Shown here: in pieces, positions 35,001 to 47,720 of the stretch
How the letters are laid out: each line of letters begins with the position of its first letter
Position numbering within the stretch: the stretch's first letter is position 1
Source: Heterocephalus glaber
Taxonomy: Eukaryota; Chordata; Mammalia; Rodentia; Bathyergidae
Length of the DNA stretch: 64,000 nt
Direction: 5' to 3'
Assembly: GCF_000247695.1 (NCBI RefSeq)
Contig: NW_004624732.1
Coordinates: forward strand, 45,595,793-45,659,792
Notes under the pieces: model-generated
Database searches by the model: none
What the model saw: only the letters and a program-made list of their open reading frames with translations
What the model was told of the DNA's origin: nothing
Position numbers and translations under genes: made by a program

Positions 35001-35814
35001 CTTTTTAAAAATAATTAATAAGGGCATCATTCAAGTTTAATGGTAAATAATTCTCATCAGCAATATACATTTTGTCTTTTTAAAAATTTAACCTAATTGC
35101 TCCTTAATTTTTAGAAATTGATTTACCTCTTTTTTCCTAAGATTTCTTGGTAGCATTGCTTTCTTCTCCTAACTGTACTTTTGATATCTCCCTGTAGTTC
35201 CATTTCTCAAAGGTTTCCTTCTTGATCTTCTCTCACAGGCATAGCCAATCAATCTTCTATCCTCTTTCCAACTTCCCAGAAGACTGGGTCCTTAGAGTAT
35301 AACAGCTCTCCTGATGCTGCTCCTAGACCGTGACCCATGCTGGCGAAGCTTCTGCTCCCATGTGGCTGTATGTTTCATAAGGAGAGCTACTAAAATGCAG
35401 AGAAGCACAAAGTCTTAATTGCTTGCTAGTGGGCACTCAGCCAACATGCTCTTAGCAGAATGAAACCCAATCTCAGAGAAAATGTGCTGAACCCCTGCTC
35501 TGGATCACCCAAGCCCCATATGGATTGCATGTGTTTTGCAGGTAGATTTGAGTAAGATGGTCTTTTTACCTCCCTTTTGAAAAATGAAAATACCAATCTA
35601 TGGGTTGACAGAACATTTTAATCTTAATGTAATAATCCTGGCTGTAAGAGTTTTAAGAGGAACTCTGCTTATGTTATGACATGGAAAGACAACATATTTA
35701 TTTTGGGGGCTTCTCAAAAACATTATTTTTTATGCCACTTCAAAAAGTATTACTTTAAAGAATTGCTACATGGGTATTTTGAGGTTACCACTGCCTTGTT
35801 TTCTTGTTTGCAAA
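35001..35814. other. Non-coding stretch, no recognised element
   Basis: The moderately GC-rich part at 35200-35540 could be a decayed pseudogene or unknown repeat, but I could not place it. The 66-codon frame at 35676-35876 is not recognisable. Confidence 0.5.
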
Positions 35815-35985
35815 ATATTTGGTCTTTGATAATTAAGTACTCTAAGCTTCAGTTGACTTGTCTTTATAATGGGTAAAATAATACCACCTTCCTGCTCAGA
35901 GTTTGTGAAGCCTCAATATGATTAAAAGCTCTTAACAATGTCTGTCTGACATAACAAAATATATAATAAATATATGCTTTTAATT
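35815..35985 (+). repeat. MIR SINE fragment
   Basis: CTAAGCTTCAGTTGACTTGT, CTTTATAATGGGTAAAATAA, TACCACCTTCCTGCTCAGAG, TTTGTGAAGCCTCAATATGA, TTAAAAGCTCTTAACAATG follow the MIR 3' half in forward orientation. Confidence 0.8.
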
Positions 35986-38900
35986 TTATTGCTAAAAATA
36001 ATAGCTTAATATCTTTCTCACCATGAAAGCATCTTAATATATAGCTTAAAATATTTGACAATTTTGGTAGTTGGGTTATTCAACATTTTCTCATTGATTT
36101 TTCATGCTAAGGATTATAATCCAATATTCTTCTACAGTAAAATATAGAGAAATGTCAGTCTGTAGACTTCTCTTTTATATTTTACTAATATGGCACAAGA
36201 CTCCAAAATATAAGTTGTGGATCTTTCTTTAAGTATTAGAATACTGAAATCTTCAGTCTGTTGTACATGATGAAGATGGAATAGAAAAGGAATCTCATTT
36301 GGTCTTCCAGTGCTGCAGCAAGTTTAACATTGAAATTAATCACTAAAATTTAAGTGTTAGGGTAAATTGCATTTCACTTTTAATAATATTCATTCCTCAA
36401 AGCTTTTAATAATATTTGTCACACATCTGTTTGTCAGAGAACATTCCCAGTAATCTGGGGTTAAACCCATTCCTATCAAAGTCCTTTTGCCTTCTCTCTT
36501 TGGAGGTTCACATGCCTTATAAATGGGATGCCCAGTGGACTATCTTAGTACCTCAAAATTCCACAAAGACTATGATGATTATACTCTTCTGGGTATACAT
36601 ATTTCATTTGTTATGATATTGAATTAAAATTTCTAAGAAGAAATAGTAATAGTTTCTGTTATCAATTTCTATAATATAAATATATTGGTTGTTGTAGAGG
36701 GTTTTAGCACAGAAAGATCTCATCCCAGAATTCTCTTTAGTATCATGGACTCATATATATCAGTACTATATCCAACATTAAAAATTACCTTTGTCATTCT
36801 GCTGGTAAACAACAAGAGCTGGACTTCATGAGAAAGACATCATCCATATGGTAATTTGATACCTTCAAAAATCAGGGTAGACCACTGAAATTGCTAAATT
36901 CAATAAAATGTCATTAAAAATTTCTTATTCCCTTTATCCCAAACCAATTCCAAACCCAGGAAAGGGTTACCATGAAAGAGTGGATACTATGTCTTGTTTA
37001 ACTTTGAATCACATATGAGTCCATTTATTTCTTCAAGAGATAATTATAATTAATTAACATTAATCTATTATAACATTGATGGAAACATTAATGAAAATTT
37101 TAATAAAAATATAAACAAGATTTGAAATTGTCCTTTAGAATATAAAGGTAACATTTTATCCACTAACTAACTAGCTACCAGTTGATGAAATTATAAAAAT
37201 TAACTTCAGGATAAGTCTTTTGTTTATAAGGAGTTTTGAGAACCACAAAAAAAGAAAAAAAAAGTTAAAGTAAATTCAGAAATTGGCCAAGCCTACTCAA
37301 TGTCTATATCTCTTAAAAATATAAATTTATTTGAGATGCTAGTGGGTTAGTTCATTCAAACATTATTTTCTTTTCTAATTAATCAACATTTTAGCTGGAG
37401 TTTTTAACACTTATAGTTTGAGATAAGACTTTGAAATCCTAAATAAATGTCAGTTATTCAGAATTATTGCGGTAAAGAGAAATAGAAGATTGCAGATAGG
37501 TATTTGACAACCATTAAATAATTTTCTTAAGAAAAAATGATATATGCAGAAAAGTACTGTAATACTAAAATTACAATTTCTATTGTTGAACATGCATTTT
37601 CTGAAATAAAGGCATATAGTAATATTTTTCCTCCACTTATTTATTATATATTATGCAACATTTATCAAAGAAACTTATATTTAGTCCTTGGAAATTATAG
37701 GTAAATGAAAATTTGATCTTTAAAACTATTTGTTGGATGTTTGTAACATTACATATTGTGCAATATATAGAATACAAGGCTATGCATGATAAAAAACTAT
37801 TTTTGCCATTGTGTTCTTTTAGTGTTTGTCAATATTTCAGCATCAATACTGGATGTTAAAAGCCATTTTTTCTGGTATTATATTATTTAGATTCCTTAAC
37901 AGAAGGTACTTAATAACTAAGGAATGATAACTTAGCTTTACAGTGATAACCCTAAAGTAAACAAAATATCCTGAAATCCTTTTTAAATTATCAAAGAAAA
38001 AACATATTAAGTAGTGTGATAAAAATGTAGAAATAAGTAGACTTTTATTATAATCTTCTAATTCAAAAATTGATAATTTGTGTATATATGGTTACTCTCT
38101 GCAAAGCAGAGTATTTGATTAACTAAAATGATGAATCCCTGACTACACCTAATGACAGAACTGACAGTCTTAGCATGATAATTAGACCCACTGGTGGGCA
38201 CTTACAATGATGCAGAAGCAGAGATTCTGACTTCTTTTCTGTTTCGCATTACAATTCAAGTCATGTTTATAATCAGTGATGTGGTAAATAATCTTGTCCC
38301 TTTCTTCCTTCCAACTACCCAATTTCCTGGAAACAGCCTCTTTATTCCAAAAGCGTAAGAAGATGAGAAAAACAACTGTAAAATCCAATGAGTTTAAGAC
38401 AGAGCAGCTTTTGTCATGAAGTATTCCCAGTTATTTTTCTTAACATTGAACAAGAGCTCGCCTAGAACTCCAGGTCTGCAGGATCCAGTGGCTCAATGAG
38501 GGTGTCCAGGGCTTGAGGTGCTCCTTTTAAAGATATCTCCTGGCACTATTTGAGTTTAATGATTCCCATCTTATTTCCTTTCTGTCTCCATTAAATATAT
38601 GATGTAATAAAGCAGATCTCAAATGCTTACCTACTGTAGCCATGACTGCAAAGTACTAGTCAACAAACAATAATTGAACCATAGCGGAAGGAAAAATATA
38701 TACCTTGTATCTGACCACTAAGAAAAAATCCAATATTGATAAAGAAATGTAATATAATATAATTGGTTAAAAGACTGTATACATAGAAGAGTTTATTCAC
38801 ATTAGGAAACACTTTTGATTGTCACAACCCTAAGGGTTCTAGTAGAGGCTGTAGATGTCCTACACATCCTACACTGAGCAAGATGTCTCCAATAAGAAGG

Positions 38901-40219
38901 AATTGTCAAACACAAAGATGAAAGTATAAAGATTAAGGAGCTTTCCTTTATATCCAGGGAAACAGCTAAATCCCACTTACTGTAACATCATCAATTCTCT
39001 GTGTAAGTTATTTATCTATTAAATTTAGATAAAATGTATATAATTCTTTAAAATGAAAGAACTTATTCAGTATTTATTTTAAATGTCATATTGCTGTGCC
39101 TAAAAGCACACAAATACACCTGAAACAGTTGTTCGATGTTCTCCACTGTCAGCATTCTACCACAGATACCCCATCTGGTGCAGTGTGATATGGATAATAA
39201 TGGTGGAGTGTTCTTGCTGTCTTGACTGTAGTCATTATGGCGATGTTATTTTAGGACTAAGTAGTGTTTGCCCATTGGACCATAAAAGTGTGTCATGTAA
39301 ATATAGGTTTTAGAACACACAATAGTCTGTCCATCTGTAGAAATATGCAGAAAAGCAAGCCTCATAAAATGTCTTTTACTACTATTTGTTGGGCATGTGA
39401 AGTAATTCCTTTTCAAAATTAAATCATTTGGAAAAAGAAAAGCCTCCTCTATTCAAAGACCCCGTAAGTAATTATACTGCATTATACATCATTCATATGT
39501 CAATGTAAATTTTGTTGTTAAATGGAAGGGGTTTTGAATGACATGGTACCAAGCAAAGGTCCAACATTAACCAAAACTTTTATTTATTTACTCTCACCTG
39601 AATTGCTCTTTAAAATTGAATTGGAGGTAGAGGGTTAGTATTTATATAGACATCAACCTCATATTTGATACTTAGCTTAGAATTAAAGTCTGAACACCAA
39701 AATATCTCATAGAAAAGAACTTTCATATGAAACCAATCTCACAAAGGACATCTTTAACAACAGTAGAGCTATGTTTCTTAGAGGATATTATATTTATATT
39801 GACAGAAAGAAAATAAAATGAGAACTATCAAGGCCAAAACATGATTAAAAATCTGTAAGTTGAATCATACCAAGAACTGTATACTTAGAAGTATGTAATT
39901 ACATTATGACATGTTTGAAATCTATGTTTCATTGACCCTTTTCCCCCTCCTTTCCTAGAATAGTGATGAACATTTTCCATTGAGGCCAATGTTTTTAAAA
40001 AACAGGACAGTTGGAAAGTAGAATTTATAGCTATCTATAATGAAACTGTCCAAACTAGGCAAAGGGACTGATGCTACACAGAACAATTAGAGTTATTAAA
40101 ATGGTGGGTGGACTGTAGACTGTCAGATGCTTCCCAAAACAAATCATTTTGACACTCTGGGTAAAAATGAAGTTTATGTGCCTAGTAGAATCCCACACAT
40201 CTTAAGATTTAGAAAGAAC
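35986..40219. other. Long AT-rich non-coding block
   Basis: I recognise no transposon, RNA or exon with confidence in these 4.2 kb. The composition is strongly AT-rich at 36900-38160. Short segments at 38450-38560 and 39110-39340 are less AT-rich and may be unique conserved sequence. All frames are under 70 codons. Confidence 0.55.
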
Positions 40220-40500
40220 TCTAGAGAATTTTTTTTATTAATTATACTGGTACATTTAAGGTATACAATATAATGACATTCATCATTGGAAATTTGCACC
40301 TTTACATAATCCAGCTTAATTCTTATTTTTTTCCCATTCCCCCGCCCTCCCTTCAACCCCTCCTTCTCTCCCTATCTATAAAGACTTTGATTCCATTTTT
40401 TCTTTTTCTCATATTAATTCCATTCCCTTATTTCTTTTCCCCTACCCCTCCCACTTCCCCTTCCCCTTTGCCCCTTTTCTTTCTATTTCACATTATCTGT
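40220..40500 (-). mobile_element. L1 LINE 3' UTR
   Basis: The plus strand begins with a T-run (A-tail) and GGTACATTTAAGGTATACAA. Its reverse complement matches the 3' terminus of the forward L1 at 58341-59406 (GTACAAATTCCCCATGACAA ... AAAATGTACCAATAAAATGA). The rest is the pyrimidine-rich complement of the G/A-rich 3' UTR. The 86-codon forward frame (40273-40533) is an artefact of this tract. Confidence 0.8.
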
Positions 40501-41204
40501 TACATTATGTACTGTGAGAAACTGAAAGTGTAAATAGGGAATTTTGAAATGTTATTTTTGAAAAATAAATTGGCCAAATATTCTTACATGTCCATTAAGC
40601 TCAGATGTTGCTTGATTCCAATATTTGAAGAAATGTATATGGAACGAATTTTACATAGATAGGTATTTCCATTTTTCCTTTTTAAAAATTTTTCATCATA
40701 ATTTAAGAGACAGTTAAGTCCACTGTACTGAGTCAGTTTTACAGATCACTTCATCAAAAAATGTTTAGGTCCAACCAGAAGCTATGTATGAAAATGTTTT
40801 ATGTAAAAATTATTACTCAATTACATTCTGTAGATGTTAAAACAAAAAGAAAAGTATTTGAATATTCAATCACTATATGTGAATGTACTAACATATGACC
40901 AGTTATAAGAAATACTAACCTACCGAACACTTTCATGGAGTTCTACAAGAGATATATTTTTAAAAGTCTTTTGTTTTGTCATATAAGAAAAAGTAATTAG
41001 TAAAAATTTTAACCAGTCATTCTTAGAAGCCTCAAAATTATGAAAGTGTAAGTGGATATTTTTTCATTTAAAAATACCAAAATGGATTTCTAAATTTTAA
41101 TACTCTCTGAAAGCTGAGATGTTGGATCCTACAATCTATTTCCTCATTTAAATTTTAGTCTACAAATTATTAGAAGCATCATTATCCAAGTTAGTAATCA
41201 CCTA
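40501..41204. other. AT-rich non-coding stretch
   Basis: Nothing recognisable beyond short A/T runs. Confidence 0.6.
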
Positions 41205-41330
41205 TAATTTCATTTCCTCATCTAAACAGTCATTGTAATAATAATAATGTCTTTACAAGGACTAAGTGGGTTAATATATATGATGAGTTTGGACGAGCCT
41301 CTGGTGCATAGCAACATTATGTGAGTTAGA
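41205..41330 (+). repeat. MIR SINE fragment
   Basis: TTTCATTTCCTCATCTAAAC, AATAATAATAATG, GGACTAAGTGGGTTAATATA and GCATAGCAACATTATG follow the MIR core and 3' part in forward orientation. Confidence 0.65.
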
Positions 41331-42009
41331 TTTTGAAAAAATTCTTAACGTTTCTCTCTTCATTCAAAGAAGAAATCTGTGATTCTTGAATGGAAGTGTG
41401 ATCTGGTCATTGTGCATTTGGTATATTACCACAGTTAAGTGACCACAGATAACATGGGTTCGAGTCATGAATATGTTTCACTAAAACATGAAAACATTAG
41501 CATTTGCTAAAAGACTTGACAAATTAGACTAAAATGCTAAAATCCTAGTGAAGATTTCAAAAACAACCCTAAGATTTCATTTCCTAAGATTTCTAAATAA
41601 TAGATTTTATTTGAACATACAATATCCACAAGGACAAGGGAATATAGGTGAAAATCACAAATGATTTCCAGTTCAGGAACCTCCATTCAAAATATAAGGA
41701 TATACATAAGTATTGCACTCGTACGTGTTTATTTTCTGCAGGATTTATTAGATCAAATACACTGCCATTTAATCACTGTCCTCCTTTTACCAACTAGTGC
41801 TTTACTGCAGAATGGAGGGGTCAATTGGCCTCTGTAAAATTATTTGAAAAATATTATCCCAATTTTATCTTGCGTGCATGGCTTAAGACCTCATAGTAAA
41901 GTTCTCATGACAGAGGAGGTCACTTTAGAATTGGATAAGCTGCTTTATCTCTAGTTAGCAAGTAGGGTCAGAACCTAACAGACCTATCTTTAGCAGGACC
42001 TAATAATCT
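41331..42009. other. Non-coding stretch, no recognised element
   Basis: I see no supported feature. The composition is mildly AT-rich and the longest frames are under 60 codons. Confidence 0.55.
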
Positions 42010-42330
42010 GGTCTCTTAACAACCTCAATAGCTCATCTGCAGCCACTTCCTCTTTTGTTCACTATTCTCCAGCCACACTAGCCACAGTTCAGTTTCTCAA
42101 ATAGATGAATTTCCTTCTTCCCACAGAGATGTAAAGCAAATCATATTCCAATTGCCTGGGAGATTCCTCTTCCTTCTTTTCACCTGTTTAGTACATCTCC
42201 ATTGGGACATAATTTGAACTGTCACTTCTTTCAACCTCCAAATAGAGTTTATTCTCTTCTTCTTTGTGTGCTTTTTGGCATAGCATTGATTCAATATTGT
42301 AGTTTATCATTTCTTTCAAGTCCTCTTCAC
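42010..42330 (+). mobile_element. L2 LINE fragment, ORF2 end / 3' part
   Basis: ATCTGGTCTCTTAACAACCT, CACTATTCTCCAGCCACACT, AGCCACAGTTCAGTTTC and GCCTGGGAGATTCCTCTTCC follow the L2 segment reading CTCTGCTCCAGCCACACTGG and GCCTGGAATGCTCTTCC in forward orientation. In intact L2 this is the end of the reverse-transcriptase ORF. Here it is riddled with stops. Confidence 0.6.
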
Positions 42331-42529
42331 CAGTATGCATAACCTCTATGGGGACTTAGATCTTGTCTGTCTTTCTCATTTCTGCACAACATTGAAATAA
42401 CATGGATGCACTCACCACAGCAAAATGTATACTGACATCATAGTCTTCTTTAATTCTTGCCTAATTTTAAACCATCCATTTGAAATTTTTCTCCCACATG
42501 GCCCAGATAGAAGTCTTGACCTGGTTGAA

Positions 42530-43290
42530 CACACCTAGGTCCCCACTAAGCACCCCATCTCCTAAAAGTCTAACTGGGGCCACCTACTAGCCAAGCTAAG
42601 AGCCTGGAAGGCATCCCTGGTCCTTGAGGCTTCCCTTTTCCTCCCTCTACAATTCCAAACAATCACTGAGTCTTGTCCTTTTCATATGCCAAGTGGACAT
42701 AAAAATGTTCATTCTATTGTACATTGTCCCATGTGTCACTCAGGGCCTTTCATGAAAGAGTGATCTCCTCAACGTGGTTAATAGGAATGGAGGGTTTAAT
42801 AAAAGTCTAGGCTGAAAGAAAAAGAAGGCTAATTAGAAAAAATACCTTTACAATAAGAAAATACTGAGATAAGATGTGGCCTGTGATAGAGAGGCAGGAA
42901 AAGTCAAGGAAAGGAAGGGCAAAGAAGAATTAATAGCGAGCCAACCTCTGTGCTGCCATCCTCCTGTTTCAAGTTGGTCTCTCCCAATAGCTAACTGGAA
43001 GTTAGAGATCATAGGTCATCCTGAAAGACCTAATCATACACTTATGCACTTGATGCTTTTAATAAGTTCATAATTATCAACCTTTTAGTGTCCATAGGCC
43101 ATCAAACGGGGAAACTGATATTCTGCATGTCATTTTTCTGCTATTCTCACATTTCACACATGGACTACTGTAATGGTCTACTAACTAGTTTGCCTGCTTT
43201 TTCTCCCTTCAACACTTATTTTTAACCCAGTCAGTACAAAGCAGCCACAGTTCTTCTCTTGCAGTAAAACCTGCATTACATTCTTACGCT
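42530..43290 (+). mobile_element. L2 LINE, two segments of one or two copies
   Basis: At 42600-42690 GAGCCTGGAAGGCATCCCTG, GTCCTTGAGGCTTCCC and CAAACAATCACTGAGTC resemble the L2 ORF2 C-terminal region. At 43160-43290 TGGACTACTGTAATGGTCTA, CTAACTAGTTTGCCTGC and AAGCAGCCACAG match the stretch that follows it in L2. The roughly 450 bp between them are not L2-like and may be a later insertion. The 65-codon frame at 42876-43073 lies in that insert and is not recognisable. Confidence 0.55.
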
Positions 43291-44188
43291 CAATTATCTC
43301 ACTTATTATATATTTCCTTAATAACAGACTCATTATTTTGAAAATTTAAAGGTTAATTTTCTTAATTTTTTCCTTATATATTAATCTCTGCAAACAGCAT
43401 CTGTTTAACTCTAGTCCCTTATCAATGCTATTAGAACATAAAAATGATAAAGAAATATTGGATGAGTTAATGAATTTCAAAAGATAGAAGTATAGGTTTG
43501 GAAAAGTTTTCTAAGTAGATGTAATGCTGTAGATTTAACAACAAATGTTGGATTTATTAATCTTCAAATGCTCTAGATTTTAAAAAAAAGAAATAGGACA
43601 ACTAATATCAACTCATTTAACTCAGGTGTTGCACAAGGAGAGTTTATGATGTGCTTGTGAAATGTGTTTTGTTGCTCAAGACTGCCTGAAAATTTTTGAG
43701 AAACTTTTTATCTTTTCAGTTGTGAGGTTTATTCTTGATTAGGCCAACCGAGTGACTTCCTTTTTTAAAGCTCAAATATGAACAGCTCTATGGTGAACCT
43801 ATTCACATTTAATATTGCATTTGGGGAAAGGTAATATTTCCCCAGGAAATGTTCTAATGCCTTCTCATTTTCAGATTCTATGGAAGAACATACTGTTTTC
43901 TGAAATTTAAACATTTAATATTTTTGTAAATTTAAGAACTACCATAGGAATGAGGTCATTTTCATTGAGTACTTTAATGCTAAATTGCTTTTCCCTTAAG
44001 TCGGAGACCCTGGAGAATGGTTCTATATACCTGGTTCCTAACTTTTTCCATTTCATTCCTGATAATTGTTTTGATACATTGTTTTCATCTCATTTAAAAT
44101 AAGATCAATATTTACTAACTGTATTCAGTATTTATATACATTTGATATGTATGTTCCTGTTCTAGCATGAAAGTAGTTCCTTTTCTAT
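43291..44188. other. AT-rich non-coding stretch
   Basis: No recognised repeat. This is the left flank of the solo LTR at 44195. Confidence 0.55.
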
Positions 44189-44194
44189 GACATA

Positions 44195-44556
44195 TGTGGA
44201 GATCAGATGGGAAGACAGAGGGCTAATTGGCCTCTTCCATGAGCACTGAGAAGAAAGAGGGCAGGCAAGCATGCTAGCATGCCGCAGGGAAAAGGAAAAA
44301 CACCCGAGGTTAAGTTATTTACCTGGCGAAGTACCATGGCGGGTGGCATACAGATGAAACCTGCGGAACTCTAATTGCTCATGCCCGCGTCTGAGTGAAT
44401 AAAACCAAGGTGCGCCAGTCTTTTGGGGCTCTATGTCAAAGGGAGAAATGAGCCCTCTTAGCCCCCCAGATTTTAACTTATTTCCATGTCTCTTTATTTT
44501 TCGTCTTCATCACCCTTTGGTCAGGTCTGAGCTCAGCTCCTAGGCTGGTTCCTTCA
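44195..44556 (+). mobile_element. Young class II (ERVK-like) solo LTR with perfect 6-bp TSD
   Basis: A 362-bp element begins TGTGGAGATCAGATGG and ends GGTTCCTTCA (TG...CA), flanked by identical GACATA at 44189-44194 and 44557-44562. It contains AATAAA at 44399-44404, followed by CCAAGGTGCGCCAGTC and a pyrimidine-rich U5-like part (CCATGTCTCTTTATTTTTCG). That gives the U3-R-U5 order on the plus strand. A 6-bp duplication is characteristic of beta-type (class II) retroviruses. The element keeps about nine CpG sites (for example GCATGCCGCAGG, CACCCGAGG, CTGGCGAAG, GCCCGCGTCTG, GTGCGCC), unlike its CpG-depleted surroundings. No internal region or second LTR is next to it, so it arose by LTR-LTR recombination. 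Confidence 0.9.
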
Positions 44557-44562
44557 GACATA

Positions 44563-45354
44563 TATTCTCTTTTGAACAGCAGCTTTTGCCAAAGAATGTT
44601 CTTCTTTCAATTTACTAGATTAATAGATAAATAAGTTATTCAGTTAAGTACAATTGTATTTGCTGTATAAATAACTATCTTGAACTCTAAACATGTTTGT
44701 TGTAATTGTTTCAATAAGCATGTGTGACTATATATATATATATCCACTCACATTTGTAGCCATATATGCAATGAAGCTTATGTACAGGAATAAAGTTAAA
44801 AATGACTATGTATTTTATTTTATCATATTACTCAAAAATAAAATGTAAGAATTTCTGACAGTGAAAATGAGAACAGGAGTTTGTTAGAAAAATTCTCTTT
44901 TTGGATTATAATTTTGAAAAGCACACTATAATATCATTAGCAGACTGTATTCACTGGTGTCCCATGTGTATTAATATCCTTCATAGCATTTCTTCATATG
45001 TTTGTGTAATTATTCTTGGTGAATTTAAAGGTTATAAGCGATAAGATAAATATAAAGTCATAAAGGTATTTCTCAATTAAATGAATTTTAAAAACTTAAG
45101 AAATATCTGTATTAGATTCCCTAATAAGGGAATCTCAAATGCCACTAAATTTCCAAACAAAATTGGGATATTAAATTCTGATTTCTCATTTTATTCAGCT
45201 CACACCTTAACCTTCCAAATAAATCCAAAATTGATTTCTATAGCTGCTTTTATTTTTCTATAGCTTGTTTAATGTTGAATATTTTAGTTTATTCTAAAGT
45301 TCATCCATTTACTTGAATCAAATCTGTCTAATTTTTTCAACATAATTATATTTT
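44563..45354. other. AT-rich non-coding stretch
   Basis: Holds a short (TA)n run near 44731-44745 and a small hairpin (AGATTCCCT 45114-45122 with AGGGAATCT 45127-45135, loop AATA). Nothing else recognised. Confidence 0.6.
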
Positions 45355-45440
45355 CCACAAAGGCAAAACAGTGCCTTATATTCTTTGCATCTCTCACAAT
45401 TCCTAACAGTTTGGGGCATAAATAAATGATCAATAATTAC
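45355..45440 (+). mobile_element. L2 LINE 3' end, short
   Basis: AGGCAAAACAGTGCCTTATA, TTCTTTGCATCTCTCACAAT, TCCTAACAGTTTGGGGCATA and AATAAATGATCAATAATTAC follow the L2 terminus in forward orientation. Confidence 0.55.
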
Positions 45441-45753
45441 ATACTTCTTATTCCAGGTATTTATGCAATCCAAACCCATTAACAAGTAATATTACACAAT
45501 TTGGTAAAAAATGCTGGAGTAAAAAAAACCTAAAAGTAAAACTTCTGCCATCTCCTTAAGGAAAAAATTCACCTACTTAGGACATGTGTTCTAGCAGGTC
45601 TTTACTTAATATGAGATGTGATCTATATACACTATCTGCTCATAGGGAAGATGATTACTATCATTCAGTTTTATTCTACTAGATATTGATATTAACATTG
45701 TGATTTCAAAAAAGAAAGGAAGCAGTATCTTGAAGCCAGATGTACCAGAGAAG

Positions 45754-45792
45754 TTTGGGGTAGAAGATAAACATTCTATCTTCTACCCCAAA
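45754..45792. repeat. Perfect 16-bp inverted repeat (hairpin)
   Basis: TTTGGGGTAGAAGATA (45754-45769) is followed by a 7-nt loop AACATTC and its exact complement TATCTTCTACCCCAAA (45777-45792). The flanks outside the stem do not pair, so the hairpin is too short for a typical microRNA precursor. A template-switching origin is plausible. I know of no repeat family with this structure. Confidence 0.95.
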
Positions 45793-47702
45793 TCCCAGCA
45801 ATGGACCACAGGACATAGTAAGAAGGGTTGCAGCCTCCAGATAAAACACTGAAAATCCAAAATGAGATAATTTTTATCTTTATTTTCACTTCTGTTATTA
45901 TAGGCTTAATTGTAAATTTAAGCTAATAAACAAATGTTTATCCAGTGTTGCTAAATTATGACATCATGCTAAAACTAAATGGGGCATAATATTATTCCTC
46001 TCACTTTTAGAACATTTAGAGTCCACAGATATTTTAAGGATCAAATATATTTACTCTTAACTTGATCTTGATAATGACTGAGTAGTGAAAATTAATGATC
46101 TAAAGACGTATCTATCCAAATAGCCTTTACTACAATATCTGCCTTAACAGTCATAAGTAATGTGCTCTGTTTTAAAATAAATCCATATATCAGATCTAAT
46201 GGAAGAATAAGTTTTAGAAAACGCTAAAATATAATGGCTAACATTAATACCTATTAATATTCACCTACCCATACGACTTGAAAGGTTTTCCCACCTTTAA
46301 AAGATGTTACAGTGTTGATCTATATTTCAATGTTTTTCCAGCACTAGAACTGCCAGGAACCTACTCTTAAGCTTGAAAGAAACCTACAAAGGAATGGTGA
46401 AAATTTCATTTTATATGACAAGGCAGCACTATTTTATCTAGTAAATGTTATTATCTTCTTAGACATTTTAGTATTTTCTACTGCAAATTCTCAGGAAATT
46501 CTACAGAAACTTTGTAGTATGTGGTCCAGAATAAAACCATGCAAAATATCCTGAGATATAAAATTCAGGAAATATTTTAATAAGGAAGATTTTATCAATT
46601 TTACTTGTTTTTATCTAATAATTAGAGCGAATTCTGAAGCGTTTAGTAACAGCCTTCCAAATAGAAAAATCCTGAACCTAATAAAGAAATCTGGCAGTAA
46701 GAATTTAAAGTCATACGCTAAAGTATGTTTACGTATTTGTTAAAGATTTGCTAAGAGGCTCACATTTCAAGTAACCTATCTATTTTATTGTATAGGTTTG
46801 GTAAAAGTACCATATTCCTGATCATGATGTAGTCTAAAAAATAAAAAAATTTTTATGAGTCATCAAAAACTAACATTACATTAGGCTTCCTAGAATTTAA
46901 CAAGTTTACACATAAAGAAGTCAAGACAAACTTTAACTTCATCTATTTTTTTGTGCCTCTTCTTTTCCCTTATATTCTTTATTACATTTCCACAGCACAG
47001 CTAGCTTTTCACTGATGGTTAGACAAAGCATGAAAATATTTTTACTTAAAAATGTAAATAGTTGCATATTTATTTTAACACTAATTATACAAAAGAGAGT
47101 GCATAGAATTCTTTAGATATTGTTTAAGAATAAAAGCAGTAATAGATAATGTCAGTATTTAAGATGTTAAAATGAGTTGATTTAAGGAAGATATTAAATA
47201 CTATTACAAACAGCACATAACTGTGCCAAAAAATGTAAAGTTGGAACATAAATATAAATGTTTAAAATTTTAGAGATGCTAACCAAGTGCTCATTATCCT
47301 CATTCTTCTCAAGGATATCTGATCATTTTCTGAGCTCAAATAAACATGATACTCTTTGCAAAGTTCTGATGTTTTATAAAGACAGTGTCAACTATCTCTA
47401 ATGACACTTTATCACACAAGAAGACATTTACTACACCATAAATTCTGGTAAAAACCATGAGGTAATAGGAAGAAATGGCTGTCATGAAATACTTTGCCTT
47501 TCATTTTCTCCAGAGTGAGAAACTGTCACTTCTTTTTACAGCATGTATCGCTTTTCCTTACACCTTTTCCTTCTGCCATGGGCTTCAGCTTTTATTTTTA
47601 CAGATAAATTAATTAAACATTCAAGAAAGAGGATTTATATCTTTATCATCTAAATTTACATTCACTTATTTCTCCCATGACCTTGTGAAACTAACGTAGG
47701 AC

Positions 47703-47720
47703 TGACAGCTTCGGCTGTCA
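47703..47720. repeat. 7-bp hairpin with TTCG loop in a CpG-retaining patch
   Basis: TGACAGC-TTCG-GCTGTCA is a perfect 7-bp stem closed by C-G around TTCG. As RNA, the C(UUCG)G tetraloop is exceptionally stable. About 40 bp downstream is a 10-bp palindrome CGGCATGCCG (47762-47771). The 47690-47850 patch holds at least five CpG sites in an AT-rich region. Function unknown; a decayed mobile element or RNA-derived insertion is possible. Confidence 0.85.

Noticed and set aside
45754..45792. microRNA precursor
   Set aside because: The stem is only 16 bp with no extension into the flanks, below the usual length for Drosha processing.
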